Source: an uncultured Paracoccaceae bacterium
GTDB lineage: Bacteria > Pseudomonadota > Alphaproteobacteria > Rhodobacterales > Rhodobacteraceae
Direction of reading: 5' to 3'
Assembly (NCBI GenBank): GCA_947500055.1
Contig: CANMQO010000001.1
Span: 1-64,000 of the forward strand
DNA: 64,000 nucleotides
Both the position numbers and the translations under genes were made by a program. Positions within the stretch are counted from its first letter, which is position 1. Each line of letters opens with the position of its first letter. Shown here piece after piece: positions 1 to 8,758 of this stretch. The notes below the pieces were generated by a model that saw only the letters and a list, made by a program, of their open reading frames with translations, was not told the DNA's origin and ran no database searches.

Positions 1-77
1 AAATGAAACACCAGGAATGGAACGACTACGCTTCACACTTCAGCAAATGGGAAAAAGAAAATACACTCGATATTTGA
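1..77 (+). CDS. C-terminal end of a gene cut by the window edge (possibly glutamine-synthetase family)
   Basis: The frame ending at the TGA at 75-77 is open to the left edge, and an intrinsic terminator follows directly, so this is probably the 3' end of a gene on the plus strand. Only about 24 residues are visible, ending in SKWEKENTLDI. The EW-x-DY ... WE pattern resembles the tail of type III glutamine synthetase or gamma-glutamylmethylamide synthetase proteins. Those enzymes occur in methylated-amine clusters, which would suit the tmm gene that follows. The assignment rests on a short stretch recalled by eye and is weak; an internal ATG at 3 is unlikely to be a real start. Confidence 0.4.
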   Translation, partial: MKHQEWNDYASHFSKWEKENTLDI

Positions 78-81
78 CCCA

Positions 82-111
82 AAAAGCCGCGCCAGAAATG
101 GCGCGGCTTTT
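82..111 (+). terminator. Intrinsic terminator after the partial upstream gene
   Basis: A perfect 12-bp stem (AAAAGCCGCGCC at 82-93 paired with GGCGCGGCTTTT at 100-111) encloses a 6-nt loop. It lies 4 bp after the stop codon at 75-77, and the T-rich right arm gives a normal rho-independent terminator. It separates the partial gene from tmm, so tmm probably has its own promoter in 112-173. Confidence 0.85.
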
Positions 112-173
112 GCGTCTGGCGTCACGGCGCAAGCACAACAGCAATCATACAGGCCAAGGAAGGAACATGGATC

Positions 174-1508
174 ATGACCAAACGTATCGCTGTTATCGGG
201 GCGGGCCCTTCTGGCCTTGCGCAATTGCGCGCATTCCAGTCCGCCGCCGCAAAGGGTGCGGAGATCCCGGAAATCACCTGCTTTGAAAAGCAGTCCGATT
301 GGGGCGGTCTTTGGAACTACACCTGGCGGACGGGTCTGGATGAATATGGGGAGCCTGTGCACGGGTCCATGTATCGTTACCTGTGGTCAAACGGGCCGAA
401 AGAGGGGCTGGAATTCGCCGATTACACGTTCGAGGAGCATTTCGGCAAACAGATCGCCAGCTATCCGCCACGGGCGGTTCTGTTCGACTATATCCAGGGC
501 CGCGTTGCGAAGGCAGGCGTGCGTGACTGGATCAGGTTCAGCACCGCCGTGCGTTGGGTCGAGAAGGATGGGGACATGTTCAATGTCACCGTCTGCCACC
601 TGCCGGAGGATCGCACCTATACCGAGAGCTTCGACCATGTGATTGTGTGTTCAGGGCATTTCAGCACGCCAAATGTGCCTCAGTTTGATGGTTTCGACAC
701 GTTCAAAGGCCGGGTTTTGCACGCCCATGATTTCCGCGATGCGCTGGAATTCAAGGATAAGGATATCCTGATCGTCGGCACGTCCTATTCAGCCGAGGAT
801 ATCGGCTCCCAATGCTGGAAATATGGGTGCAAATCGGTCACCGTCAGCCACCGCACGGCGGCGATGGGGTATGACTGGCCCGATAACTGGGCTGAGGTGC
901 CATTGCTGACCCATGTCGACGGTAAAACCGCCCATTTCAAGGATGGCAGCAGCCGCGATGTTGATGCGGTGATCCTGTGCACCGGGTATAAACATCACTT
1001 CCCCTTCCTGCCCGACAGCCTGCGCCTGAAGACTGCGAACCGGCTGGCCACGGCTGATCTCTATAAAGGGGTCGCTTATGTGCACGAACCGGACCTGTTC
1101 TATATCGGCATGCAGGACCAGTGGTTTACCTTCAACATGTTCGACGCCCAGGCCTGGTGGGTGCGCGATGTGATCATGGGGCGGATCGAATTGCCGGATC
1201 AGGCGACCATGCAGGCCGATGTTGCCGACCGCGTGGCCCGCGAGGATGCGGGCGCGGATGATTATGACGCAATCTGGTATCAGGGCGACTACATCAAGGA
1301 GTTGATCGATGAGACGGATTACCCGTCATTCGACGTCGAAGGGGCCTGCATGGCGTTCAAGGAATGGAAAGGCCACAAGAAGGCGGGCATCATGACCTTC
1401 CGCGACAATGGCTACAAGTCCGTCATGACCGGCACAATGGCGCCCAAACACCATACGCCTTGGAAAGATGCGCTGGATGACAGTCTGGAAGTCTATCTGC
1501 AGAATTGA
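174..1508 (+). CDS. tmm: Trimethylamine monooxygenase (flavin-containing, Tmm)
   Basis: Class B flavoprotein monooxygenase that oxidises trimethylamine to trimethylamine N-oxide with NADPH and O2 in the cytoplasm. At 444 aa it has the usual bacterial Tmm length. The FAD-binding GxGPSG motif is at residues 9-14, the NADPH-binding GTSYSA motif at 202-207, and an FMO-type FxGxxxHxxxF signature at 177-187. The tdm gene for TMAO demethylase lies on the opposite strand 1.2 kb away, so the pair supports conversion of TMA to dimethylamine and formaldehyde. The stop codon directly abuts the stop of the convergent gene at 1509, with no terminator between. A general FMO activity on other amines or sulfides is possible, but the neighbourhood favours TMA. 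Confidence 0.9.
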   Translation: MTKRIAVIGAGPSGLAQLRAFQSAAAKGAEIPEITCFEKQSDWGGLWNYTWRTGLDEYGEPVHGSMYRYLWSNGPKEGLEFADYTFEEHFGKQIASYPPRAVLFDYIQGRVAKAGVRDWIRFSTAVRWVEKDGDMFNVTVCHLPEDRTYTESFDHVIVCSGHFSTPNVPQFDGFDTFKGRVLHAHDFRDALEFKDKDILIVGTSYSAEDIGSQCWKYGCKSVTVSHRTAAMGYDWPDNWAEVPLLTHVDGKTAHFKDGSSRDVDAVILCTGYKHHFPFLPDSLRLKTANRLATADLYKGVAYVHEPDLFYIGMQDQWFTFNMFDAQAWWVRDVIMGRIELPDQATMQADVADRVAREDAGADDYDAIWYQGDYIKELIDETDYPSFDVEGACMAFKEWKGHKKAGIMTFRDNGYKSVMTGTMAPKHHTPWKDALDDSLEVYLQN

Positions 1509-1934
1509 TCAGGGCTCGATGGGAAACCGTACAAAGACAAGGGTCTGTCCAAGCGCGCCCTTGTCTTTCAATGATACGGCGTATTGCTGACCATCGTGGT
1601 CGATCAGCCGCAAATCATAGGCGTCAGGGTGATTGACGCTTTGATCCGCTCTCACCGTGATATCGGGGCCAAGGCAGGCTGTGACCGCGTCAAGCACATC
1701 CACGAATGCGTCGCGCGCCGCGGCTGACCGGTAGTCAAAGGCCCAGTGGCAATTCTGTTCCTGTCCGCGCCCCAATGACAGCGACAAGCGGCATTCGGCA
1801 TGGCGGGACGTTGCGGGCAGGTGCAGTGCTCCCTCTGACCCTGGCTGTGTCATTGCTGCCATCTGGACGCAGAAATTGTCCGCCACAGCCTCGCTGGCGG
1901 TGATCGCGAGCAGGGTAATCGCCAGCCACCTCAC
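1509..1934 (-). CDS. Small exported protein of unknown function, last gene of the tdm operon
   Basis: 141 aa. The N-terminus looks like a signal peptide (MRWLAITLLAITASEAVAD), so the mature form would be a periplasmic protein of about 120 residues. Four cysteines (near residues 22, 48, 62 and 88) could form disulfides. I do not recognise a family. The start overlaps the stop of the truncated-haemoglobin gene as ATGA (1931-1934), which indicates translational coupling, and the protein would be made together with Tdm, the haemoglobin and another exported protein. Its end abuts tmm tail to tail. Confidence 0.7.
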   Translation of the reverse strand: MRWLAITLLAITASEAVADNFCVQMAAMTQPGSEGALHLPATSRHAECRLSLSLGRGQEQNCHWAFDYRSAAARDAFVDVLDAVTACLGPDITVRADQSVNHPDAYDLRLIDHDGQQYAVSLKDKGALGQTLVFVRFPIEP

Positions 1935-2353
1935 CTTGTGGTCCGACCGACTGCCAGATCATCCTCCCAATCGGGGACATCATTGATCAGGATGGTCGCG
2001 ACCCGTGCAAAAACGTCATTCAGCTTGTCGATATGCGGGCCGTGATGCCCCTCATCGGCGAGCGCCTTGCGCATGCAAAACAGCCAGTTTTCCGCATCTG
2101 CCTGCCGGATCGGCACATGGGCATGCATCAGTTTCACGTCCATATGCCCGTGTTTTTCGCGATAATAGTGGCGGCCGCCCATGAAACCGGACAGGAAATT
2201 GAATTGTTCGACCCGTGCATGAGGCACACCATGACCGCGCGCATGCAGGCGGCGCAGGTTGGATCCTTCGGGCAGGGTTTCGATCAGATCATAGAAAGTT
2301 TCGACCAGATCGCGCAGTTTCTCTTCTCCGCCGATGTTATCAAGAACGGTCAT
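1931..2353 (-). CDS. Truncated haemoglobin, probably group II
   Basis: 140 aa, a typical 2/2 haemoglobin length. A Phe-Tyr pair in the first helix (TFYDLI) supplies the B10 tyrosine. The likely proximal histidine lies in the MHAHVPI segment, and a downstream ENWLFCM block has the tryptophan typical of group II. Family members bind O2 or NO, or act in redox detoxification. The longer open frame (to 2461) is rejected because ATG at 2351-2353 overlaps the preceding gene's stop as ATGA and begins the conserved globin sequence. Placement in the tdm operon suggests a role linked to oxygen-dependent TMA metabolism or formaldehyde/NO stress; that link is inference. Confidence 0.85.
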   Translation of the reverse strand: MTVLDNIGGEEKLRDLVETFYDLIETLPEGSNLRRLHARGHGVPHARVEQFNFLSGFMGGRHYYREKHGHMDVKLMHAHVPIRQADAENWLFCMRKALADEGHHGPHIDKLNDVFARVATILINDVPDWEDDLAVGRTTR

Positions 2354-2715
2354 TGTTCTACCAATTGCTCGCCCTGCAACACGTCGAACGGGGTGGGTGG
2401 GGTTGATTTGCTGACCCAGAACCATTGGCCTGCATATTCCATCACAAACCAGCCTTTCCATTCGGCATCACCGGGCCAGATGCTTTGATATTCTTCGCCT
2501 TCCACCCGCCAGTTGCCCCTGGCAGAGCGAGCATTTTCCTGGGCAAAGATCGTTGTGCCGTCAGGGGCGAAGTATTGACGGTAGGGCACACCATCCCAAT
2601 CGCCGACCGCCGTATTTCCTGACAAGAGTATCGTGATTTCAGCCTCGTTCAGCTTGATCGATTGCGCCTCTGCCGCGCTGGCCATCACGGCGAATGTCAG
2701 GGCAAAGCGGATCAT
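2350..2715 (-). CDS. Small exported protein of unknown function, second gene of the tdm operon
   Basis: 121 aa with a signal peptide (cleavage plausible after ASAAEA, around residue 17). The mature domain of about 100 residues is rich in Trp and Tyr (GDWDGVPYRQYF, GNWRVEGEEYQSIWPGD), the pattern of small secreted lipocalin-like or DUF995-type domains. That fold suggestion is tentative. The start overlaps the tdm stop and the end overlaps the haemoglobin start, both by 4 bp, so it is co-translated with them. Confidence 0.75.
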   Translation of the reverse strand: MIRFALTFAVMASAAEAQSIKLNEAEITILLSGNTAVGDWDGVPYRQYFAPDGTTIFAQENARSARGNWRVEGEEYQSIWPGDAEWKGWFVMEYAGQWFWVSKSTPPTPFDVLQGEQLVEQ

Positions 2716-5081
2716 GAGCGGGGGCGTTCCTTTTTGGGATCATAAGCGGCGAGTGTTTCGGCGATCCGCGCAGGCAGGCGCATCTGGTGGCCGTCCAACT
2801 TGCCAATCTCTACTTCAGTGCCCGGCTCCGCATGGGCCACATCGATCCGCGCAAGGGCGATGTTCTTATTCAGCAGGGGTGACCGCATCGACGATGTGAC
2901 CTCTCCGATTTGAGCGCGGCCAATGTGGATGCAATCGCCGTGCCCGACATCAACATTGCCATCAATTTCCAGCCCGACAAGTTTTTTCATCGGATGTTCC
3001 TTGCGGCGGATCAGCGCGTCGCGGCCCACAAAATCATCCGTTTTGGATTTCAGCGGGCAGGTAAAGCCGATCCCTGCCTCAAACGGATCTGTCTGGTCCG
3101 AAAAGTCATATCCGGCAAAGATCAAACCCGCCTCGATCCGCACCATATCAAGCGCTTCCAGTCCCATCGGTTTCAGCCCGTGATCCTGCCCCACCTCCCA
3201 GATCGCGTCAAAGATTTCGGCGCAATCCTTGGGATGGCACATGACCTCGTACCCCAATTCCCCGGTGTAACCGGTACGGCTGATGACAAATGGTGTCCCG
3301 CTTTCATTATGCAGCCGGGCCGGGGTGAAACGGAACCAGTCCAACTGATCAAATTCCGGATTATGCGGCGCGGTCCAGATCAGTTTGCGCAGCAGATCGC
3401 GGCTTTCGGGGCCTTGTACGGCGACATTGTGCAACTGATCGGTTGATGACCGCACCAGCACTTTCAGCCCATGCTTTTCGGCCAGTTCGCGCAGCCATTC
3501 GCCGCCATAATCCGACCCGCCGATCCAGCGGAAATTGTCCTTGCCCAGCCGGAACACCGTGCCGTCATCGATCATGCCGCCATGTTCATAGCACATGGCC
3601 GTATAAACAACGCCGCCCACGGCCAGCGTTTTCATATTGCGGGTAAAGGCATATTGGCACAGCGCCTCTGCATCCGGGCCGGTGATTTCAAACTTGCGCA
3701 GGGGCGACAGATCCATGATCACGCATTTTTCGCGGCAGGCATGGTATTCCTCGATCGGGCCAGCGGCGGCAAAGCAATTGGCCAGCCAGTATCCATTATA
3801 TTCGATGAAGTTCCGCGTATGCTTGGCAAAGCTGTCGTGGAAACCGGTTTGTTTTGTCATTTTCGGCTCCGAATTTGGGGTCGCGCGGACAGCAATAGCC
3901 CGCTGAAAGGTTTCCTTGCCGCTATAGGTGCGGACATGAATATCGGTGGGGTTCCAGCCATTGGCGGCCGTGGTGTCATCAGGGCAGGCGCTGCTGACGC
4001 AGACGATATCGGTCAACGCGCGCAGCAAGACGAAATCGCCGGGGCGCGACCACGGTTCATCCGCATACATCACCCCATGTTCATCAAGGAAAGTGTTGAA
4101 GAAGAAATTGATCGCCATCCAGCCGGGGCGCCCTGTGACGTTGAACTCTGACAGCGCCTTGTTGAAGTTTTCCGAACAGTTCACATGGCCGGGATAGCCG
4201 ATATCGTCGTAATATTTGGCAGAGCAGGCCAGTGCAAAGGCATCGTGCCGCCCGCAAGTATCCTGCACCACCTCGACCAGTGGCACCATTTCCTGATCAT
4301 AGTATTTCGCATGCAGGCCGGGCATCGGATATGCGTGGCCCATCAATGTCCGCGTTGTTGTGACGTCCAGCGCATGTTCAATCCCCTTATCCAGCTTGCG
4401 GGCCGAAAAACATTCAAAATCAGTGCATTGGCGTCCATCCACATCAAGGATTTGAATATAATCACCGGCCTTGACGAAATAGGCCTCTGCCGTCTGGCTA
4501 TGGATGCGGATATCCGCAATCGGATCGGCGAGCGGATCGGGCAAGGCGAAGCGTGTATGGGTTTTCAATGTTGCCCGCCTGATCATCACGGTCAGCGGGG
4601 TGGCTGTGTCCTGCGCCTCTGCATCCATCACCCCGCCGGGGGCGGCAATAATGATGCTGCCGTCGCGGGATGCGGTAAAGCAGGCTTCGGTTTTCGCCGG
4701 TGTTGTGGTCCCGAACAAATGCACTGCCGTGGCCATCGCAATATCAATGCCGCGCGCGTCCAGCCCCATGCGCAATCCGCGCAAGGACTGATCATCACCG
4801 GTCAGAAGTGCCTGCAACCCATTGGCGGTGCCATCGGGCGTGGCCCCAATGATACCCGGATCAATCTTGCCCTTTGGATCGCTGACGACGATTTCGCAGC
4901 CTTGCCCGCCTTCGTCGTTGATGATCGTCACCTGATCGCCGGTTTCCAGCGGGATCAGGATCGCGCCCCGGCCCTCAACAACATAGCGTTCGGTTCCGGG
5001 GGGAAGGGAGAAAACCTGCGGTTTGATGATCGTACTGGGTTTCGGAGGGCCCGGTCGCACCATAGGGTAATTGTCTAGCAT
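2712..5081 (-). CDS. tdm: Trimethylamine N-oxide demethylase (Tdm; DUF1989 + GcvT domains)
   Basis: Converts TMAO to dimethylamine and formaldehyde; the C-terminal domain can capture the C1 unit on tetrahydrofolate. The 789-aa product has an N-terminal DUF1989-type half (about residues 20-400) with conserved cysteines in QCTDFEC (219, 224), TCGRHD (276) and HVNCSENF (302), likely metal ligands. A glycine-cleavage T-protein (aminomethyltransferase) domain covers about 425-785. This architecture and length match Tdm. The start at 5081 is chosen over the longer frame (to 5147) because AGAGGACGAG precedes it at good spacing. It heads a four-gene operon with a haemoglobin and two exported proteins. 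Its THF domain links it to the nearby FolD homologue. Confidence 0.9.
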   Translation of the reverse strand: MLDNYPMVRPGPPKPSTIIKPQVFSLPPGTERYVVEGRGAILIPLETGDQVTIINDEGGQGCEIVVSDPKGKIDPGIIGATPDGTANGLQALLTGDDQSLRGLRMGLDARGIDIAMATAVHLFGTTTPAKTEACFTASRDGSIIIAAPGGVMDAEAQDTATPLTVMIRRATLKTHTRFALPDPLADPIADIRIHSQTAEAYFVKAGDYIQILDVDGRQCTDFECFSARKLDKGIEHALDVTTTRTLMGHAYPMPGLHAKYYDQEMVPLVEVVQDTCGRHDAFALACSAKYYDDIGYPGHVNCSENFNKALSEFNVTGRPGWMAINFFFNTFLDEHGVMYADEPWSRPGDFVLLRALTDIVCVSSACPDDTTAANGWNPTDIHVRTYSGKETFQRAIAVRATPNSEPKMTKQTGFHDSFAKHTRNFIEYNGYWLANCFAAAGPIEEYHACREKCVIMDLSPLRKFEITGPDAEALCQYAFTRNMKTLAVGGVVYTAMCYEHGGMIDDGTVFRLGKDNFRWIGGSDYGGEWLRELAEKHGLKVLVRSSTDQLHNVAVQGPESRDLLRKLIWTAPHNPEFDQLDWFRFTPARLHNESGTPFVISRTGYTGELGYEVMCHPKDCAEIFDAIWEVGQDHGLKPMGLEALDMVRIEAGLIFAGYDFSDQTDPFEAGIGFTCPLKSKTDDFVGRDALIRRKEHPMKKLVGLEIDGNVDVGHGDCIHIGRAQIGEVTSSMRSPLLNKNIALARIDVAHAEPGTEVEIGKLDGHQMRLPARIAETLAAYDPKKERPRS

Positions 5082-5316
5082 GTGTTCTCGTCCTCTTATG
5101 CGAGTTGCATGTGCGGAATATTTGTTTAACGATAAGAATACATACACTGACCTCTACGGCAATGAAATTTAGGCGCATGCACAGCTATCCCATCGTTTTT
5201 TCCGACGCGAGGCCAGATCACGGGCTGAATTTTGGAATATGGAATGGTGGAAGGGGCGGCATCTGGATGGTTGGTGACGACCGCACCTGTCTGATTCCCC
5301 ATATCCACGAGGCACA

Positions 5317-6162
5317 ATGAACACGCTTTTTCTTGGCCTGATTGCTGCCTTTTGTTGGGGGTTTCACGATATCTGCGTGCGCTTTCTAAGCCAAAAAGCA
5401 CCTGTCAGCGCCTGTATCTTCATCGTGCTCCTGACCGGTTTGCTGTTTCACACCGGGCTTATGGCGACCACAGGTCAGTTTGCACCGATCCCCGCCCAGG
5501 CCGTCTGGCTGTCGCTGGGGGCCGGGGTGTTCTTTGTGATTGCCACTTACGGGCTTTATTATGCGTTCCAAAGGGGTCCTGTGCGGCTGGTGGCGCCACT
5601 GATTGCAGCCTACCCCATTCTGTCAGTCTCCTGGGCTGCGCTGCAAGGCACCAGCATTTCAACGCTGCAATGGGCGGCGGTTTTTGCAGTCGTGTCGGGC
5701 GTTGCCATCGTCGCCGCCTTGTCGGATGACAGCACCGATGCGGTGCCGCCAAAGGGGCCAACGATCCTTTATTCCCTGATTGCGACGGTCGGGTTTGCCG
5801 GGACTTTTGCGCTGGGGCAGCGGGCAGCCGACCTCAGCCATGAAATGCCAAGCACATGGGTCACGCGGATCATGGCCGTCGCCCTGGTGGTGGCGTTGGG
5901 TGTGTTGTTGAAACAGTCGTTCTGGCCCGGGCGAAAGGCCCTCCCGTGGCTCATTGCGATGGGGATTGCAGATGGGGTTGCGTTGCTTTGTGTCCTGTCA
6001 GCAGGAACATTGCCGGATCCGCAATATGCGGCTGTGACATCATCCATGTTCGGCCTTTTGACGATTCTCATGGCCTGGGGATTGTTGAAAGAACGGATGA
6101 CGCTGCCGCAATGGGGGGGATGTCTGGTCGCCTTTGCCGGGGTCGGCTATCTCGCGCTATAG
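5317..6162 (+). CDS. EamA/DMT-family inner-membrane permease
   Basis: 281 aa with about ten hydrophobic segments and a duplicated EamA organisation (roughly residues 1-135 and 150-281, split by the hydrophilic DDSTDAVPPKG linker). Members export or import small metabolites; the substrate cannot be read from sequence. It sits between tdm and folD and could carry a methylated-amine-related solute, though this is only positional inference. The last 6 bp overlap the end of the convergent folD gene, with no terminator between. Confidence 0.8.
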   Translation: MNTLFLGLIAAFCWGFHDICVRFLSQKAPVSACIFIVLLTGLLFHTGLMATTGQFAPIPAQAVWLSLGAGVFFVIATYGLYYAFQRGPVRLVAPLIAAYPILSVSWAALQGTSISTLQWAAVFAVVSGVAIVAALSDDSTDAVPPKGPTILYSLIATVGFAGTFALGQRAADLSHEMPSTWVTRIMAVALVVALGVLLKQSFWPGRKALPWLIAMGIADGVALLCVLSAGTLPDPQYAAVTSSMFGLLTILMAWGLLKERMTLPQWGGCLVAFAGVGYLAL

Positions 6163-7029
6163 CCATCCGGCTGCGATTTGTCGCTGGTGAGCGACCATCG
6201 CATTACGCATCAGGATCGCAACAGTGACAGGGCCAACACCGCCGGGCACCGGGGTGATCCATCCGGCCACGTCCAGCACCGCATCTGTATCCACATCACC
6301 GACGATTTTGACACCATCCTCAGTCTCGATTTGATTGATGCCGATATCAATAACGGCGGCGCCCGGTTTGATCATATCCGGCCCGACAAGATGCGCCTTT
6401 CCGACGGCGACCACGACAACATCCGCACGGCGCGAATGCATCGGCACCGAACGGGTCATGTGGTGGCAGACCGTGACGGTGCAACCTTCGGCCATCAGCA
6501 TCATTGCGGCTGGTTTGCCGACAATCTCGGAGTGGCCGATCATGACAACTTCCAGCCCTTCCATCGGCAACCCGGTCTCCTTTATCAGTGCGACGCTGGC
6601 CGCAGCGGTGCAGGGGGCCAGTGCCACGTCGGAATAGACGATGTTGCCGATCGATGCGGGGTTCATCCCTTCGACGTCCTTCAACGGGTGGATGGCTGAC
6701 TGCATGGACCGCACGTTGATATGGCCGGGGACAGGGCGCTGCAGAATGATGCCAAGAACCGAAGGGTCATCATTCATCGCGAGGATGCGGGATTTGCAAT
6801 CCTCCTGCGTGATATCGCTGGGCCAGTTCACCCGCTCGAACGGCAAGCCGGCCTGTTCGGCACCGCGCGCCTGGTTGCGCACATAGACGTCTGCCTCGGG
6901 CACGTCGCCAATAAGGACCGAGATCAACCGCGGCATATCCGATTGCTGTTCGGTATAGGCTTTCACATCGCTGATGATCCGCTTTTTGACGTCGATACCA
7001 TTGATGATGCGATGATCCGGTGAAGGCAT
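6157..7029 (-). CDS. folD: FolD-family methylene-THF dehydrogenase with the cyclohydrolase lysine replaced
   Basis: Family enzymes oxidise 5,10-methylene-THF to methenyl-THF (dehydrogenase) and hydrolyse that to 10-formyl-THF (cyclohydrolase). The 290-aa frame from ATG 7029 covers the whole family; the extension to TTG 7062 is less likely. A QRPVPGH block (Q97) and PLKDVEG (K117, D118) match folate-site motifs. A Rossmann segment carries GHSEIVGKPAA, and VPGGVGPVT lies near the C-terminus. The YVxxK motif reads YVRNQ, so the usual catalytic lysine is Gln53. In the human enzyme that substitution abolishes cyclohydrolase but keeps much dehydrogenase activity. This copy is therefore probably a specialised dehydrogenase serving C1 units from Tdm, with a canonical FolD elsewhere. 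Confidence 0.88.
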   Translation of the reverse strand: MPSPDHRIINGIDVKKRIISDVKAYTEQQSDMPRLISVLIGDVPEADVYVRNQARGAEQAGLPFERVNWPSDITQEDCKSRILAMNDDPSVLGIILQRPVPGHINVRSMQSAIHPLKDVEGMNPASIGNIVYSDVALAPCTAAASVALIKETGLPMEGLEVVMIGHSEIVGKPAAMMLMAEGCTVTVCHHMTRSVPMHSRRADVVVVAVGKAHLVGPDMIKPGAAVIDIGINQIETEDGVKIVGDVDTDAVLDVAGWITPVPGGVGPVTVAILMRNAMVAHQRQIAAGWL

Positions 7030-7350
7030 TTGTGAGTTCTTTCTTTGGTCTGCTGACAACAAAGATCAACTGCAGCCGCATTGGGCGTCAATTCGGTTCT
7101 GCGACATCACAATCGCAATTCACGTCATCAGTGGATGGGTGCTATTGGCCTTCGCCGATCAGCAGGCCCAACAAAGGGTTTCCCGGGGCCGGGTACATAC
7201 CCCTGACCGCGTTTGCCGCTGGATCAGTCAAATTTTTGCTACCTTTAAGTGACACATTTGAGTAAAAACACGTGATGGTTGCGGGTGTATGCTATGCTTG
7301 TGGGTCTGAAATGGGCAAGCTTTCCGTGAAGCAGTAGAAGGCGTAGCAAA
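7030..7350. other. Intergenic region between folD and the polysaccharide-export gene
   Basis: These 321 bp hold the divergent upstream regions of folD (minus) and the export lipoprotein (plus). I see no convincing ORF, repeat or hairpin. AGAAGG about 10 bp before 7351 is a plausible ribosome-binding site for the plus-strand gene. No clear -35/-10 pair could be assigned. Confidence 0.5.
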
Positions 7351-8694
7351 TTGCGGGCCATGATTTTTGTGAGTGTGTTGTCCCTTGGCGTTTTGGCGGG
7401 ATGCGGAGCGGCCTATATCAGCCCATCCATTCCAACTGACGATCCAAATGTGGATGTGGTGGTGTTGAATGACGACGTGATCAGGCAGGCCAATCAATCC
7501 CCATATGATCCAAAACCACTGCCGCAGGCCTTCTTTCAAACGGCCACAAGTGCCAATCTGTCCGCGCGCACCACTGTGCTCCCCCAGGCGGTATTTGATC
7601 GCCCTGCGCAATCAGCCCGCGTCGCCACCCGGTTGCCGCCATCGGCCCCGGTCATGCCGTACCGGATTGGTGTGGGCGATGTTGTTTTGCTGGCCACTCC
7701 ATTGGGGCGCAACACCACAGAAGAGCTTGCCGGTTTGCTTGCGGCGCAGAACCAACGGCAGGGGTATACCGTTCAGGATGATGGGGCGATCGCGATTGCG
7801 AATGTCGGCTCAGTTGCGCTGCAAGGTTTGACTTTGCAGGAGGCACAGGATGCGATTTTCAACGCGCTTGTGTCAAACCAGATCGACCCGTCATTTGCGC
7901 TTGAGATTGCGCAATTCAATTCGCAGAGCGTGTCCGTTGGTGGTGCGGTTGCCGCGCCAAAGGCGGTTGCGATTTCCCTGCGCCCATTGACGCTTGAGGC
8001 GGCATTGTTGCGCGCTGGCGGCGTTCAGGTTCAGGACCAATCCGCAACCTCAATCCGGATCTACCGGGATGGTGCGCTTTACCAGATTCCGTTGGAAACC
8101 TACCTGGAACGACCCGATGTCCAGAAAACCCGGCTGGCGTCGGGGGATAGCATCTTTGTGGATGAGAGCCATGAGCTGACCCGAGCGGAGGCCTATTTCC
8201 GCGAGCAGATTGCGCTGGCGCAAATCAGACAGACAACCCGCGCACAGGCACTGGCCGAGCTGGAGGCAGAGCTGACCCAGCGGCGCGCCCAGCTGAACGA
8301 ATCCCGAGAGAATTTCAACGCGCGTCTGGCCGCCGATGCGGTTGCGCGCGACTATGTTTATCTGACGGGTGAGGTGAGCAATCCGGGCCGTTTTCCGATG
8401 CCTTTTGCCCGCAGGGCCACGCTTGCGGATGCGCTGTTTGGCGAAGGTGGGCTGCGCACTGAAACGGCGAATCCCAGTCAGGTTTACCTGCTGCGCGGGC
8501 AGGGGGATGGGGGCCGGATCACCGCCTATAATCTTGATTTCCGCAACGCGGCAAATCTGGTGATGGCGACGCGGCTGGAGCTGCGCCCCAATGATGTGAT
8601 CTTTGCCACAGAACAACCCGTCACAAAATGGAGCAGGGTAGTGCAGCAAATTACCCCGAGCCTGATCACCTCGGGTGTTGCTGCGGCAAATTAG
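7351..8694 (+). CDS. Outer-membrane polysaccharide export lipoprotein (Wza/BexD-like)
   Basis: 447 aa. It begins with a lipoprotein signal ending in the lipobox LAGC (cysteine about residue 18). A Poly_export domain follows (PYRIGVGDVV at about 105, through DPSFALEI), then SLBB-like segments including VYLTGEVSNPGRFPMP. A charged alpha-helical insert rich in Glu/Gln/Arg (about 285-330) resembles the coiled region of BexD/CtrA proteins. Such proteins form the outer-membrane channel for capsule or exopolysaccharide. TTG at 7351 gives a positive residue before the hydrophobic stretch and has AGAAGG upstream; ATG at 7360 is the alternative. No glycosyltransferase or Wzc gene lies next to it, so its polysaccharide is encoded elsewhere. 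Confidence 0.85.
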   Translation: MRAMIFVSVLSLGVLAGCGAAYISPSIPTDDPNVDVVVLNDDVIRQANQSPYDPKPLPQAFFQTATSANLSARTTVLPQAVFDRPAQSARVATRLPPSAPVMPYRIGVGDVVLLATPLGRNTTEELAGLLAAQNQRQGYTVQDDGAIAIANVGSVALQGLTLQEAQDAIFNALVSNQIDPSFALEIAQFNSQSVSVGGAVAAPKAVAISLRPLTLEAALLRAGGVQVQDQSATSIRIYRDGALYQIPLETYLERPDVQKTRLASGDSIFVDESHELTRAEAYFREQIALAQIRQTTRAQALAELEAELTQRRAQLNESRENFNARLAADAVARDYVYLTGEVSNPGRFPMPFARRATLADALFGEGGLRTETANPSQVYLLRGQGDGGRITAYNLDFRNAANLVMATRLELRPNDVIFATEQPVTKWSRVVQQITPSLITSGVAAAN

Positions 8695-8758
8695 GGGCTG
8701 GTCGGGGTGGTGGCACTCGGGCTAGTTTCGCGTAAGTGAAATGGCGGGGGAGCCTTGC

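Noticed and set aside
4185..5078. 297-residue plus-strand frame
   Set aside because: Antisense to the N-terminal half of tdm; Cys/His/Arg-rich with no domain.
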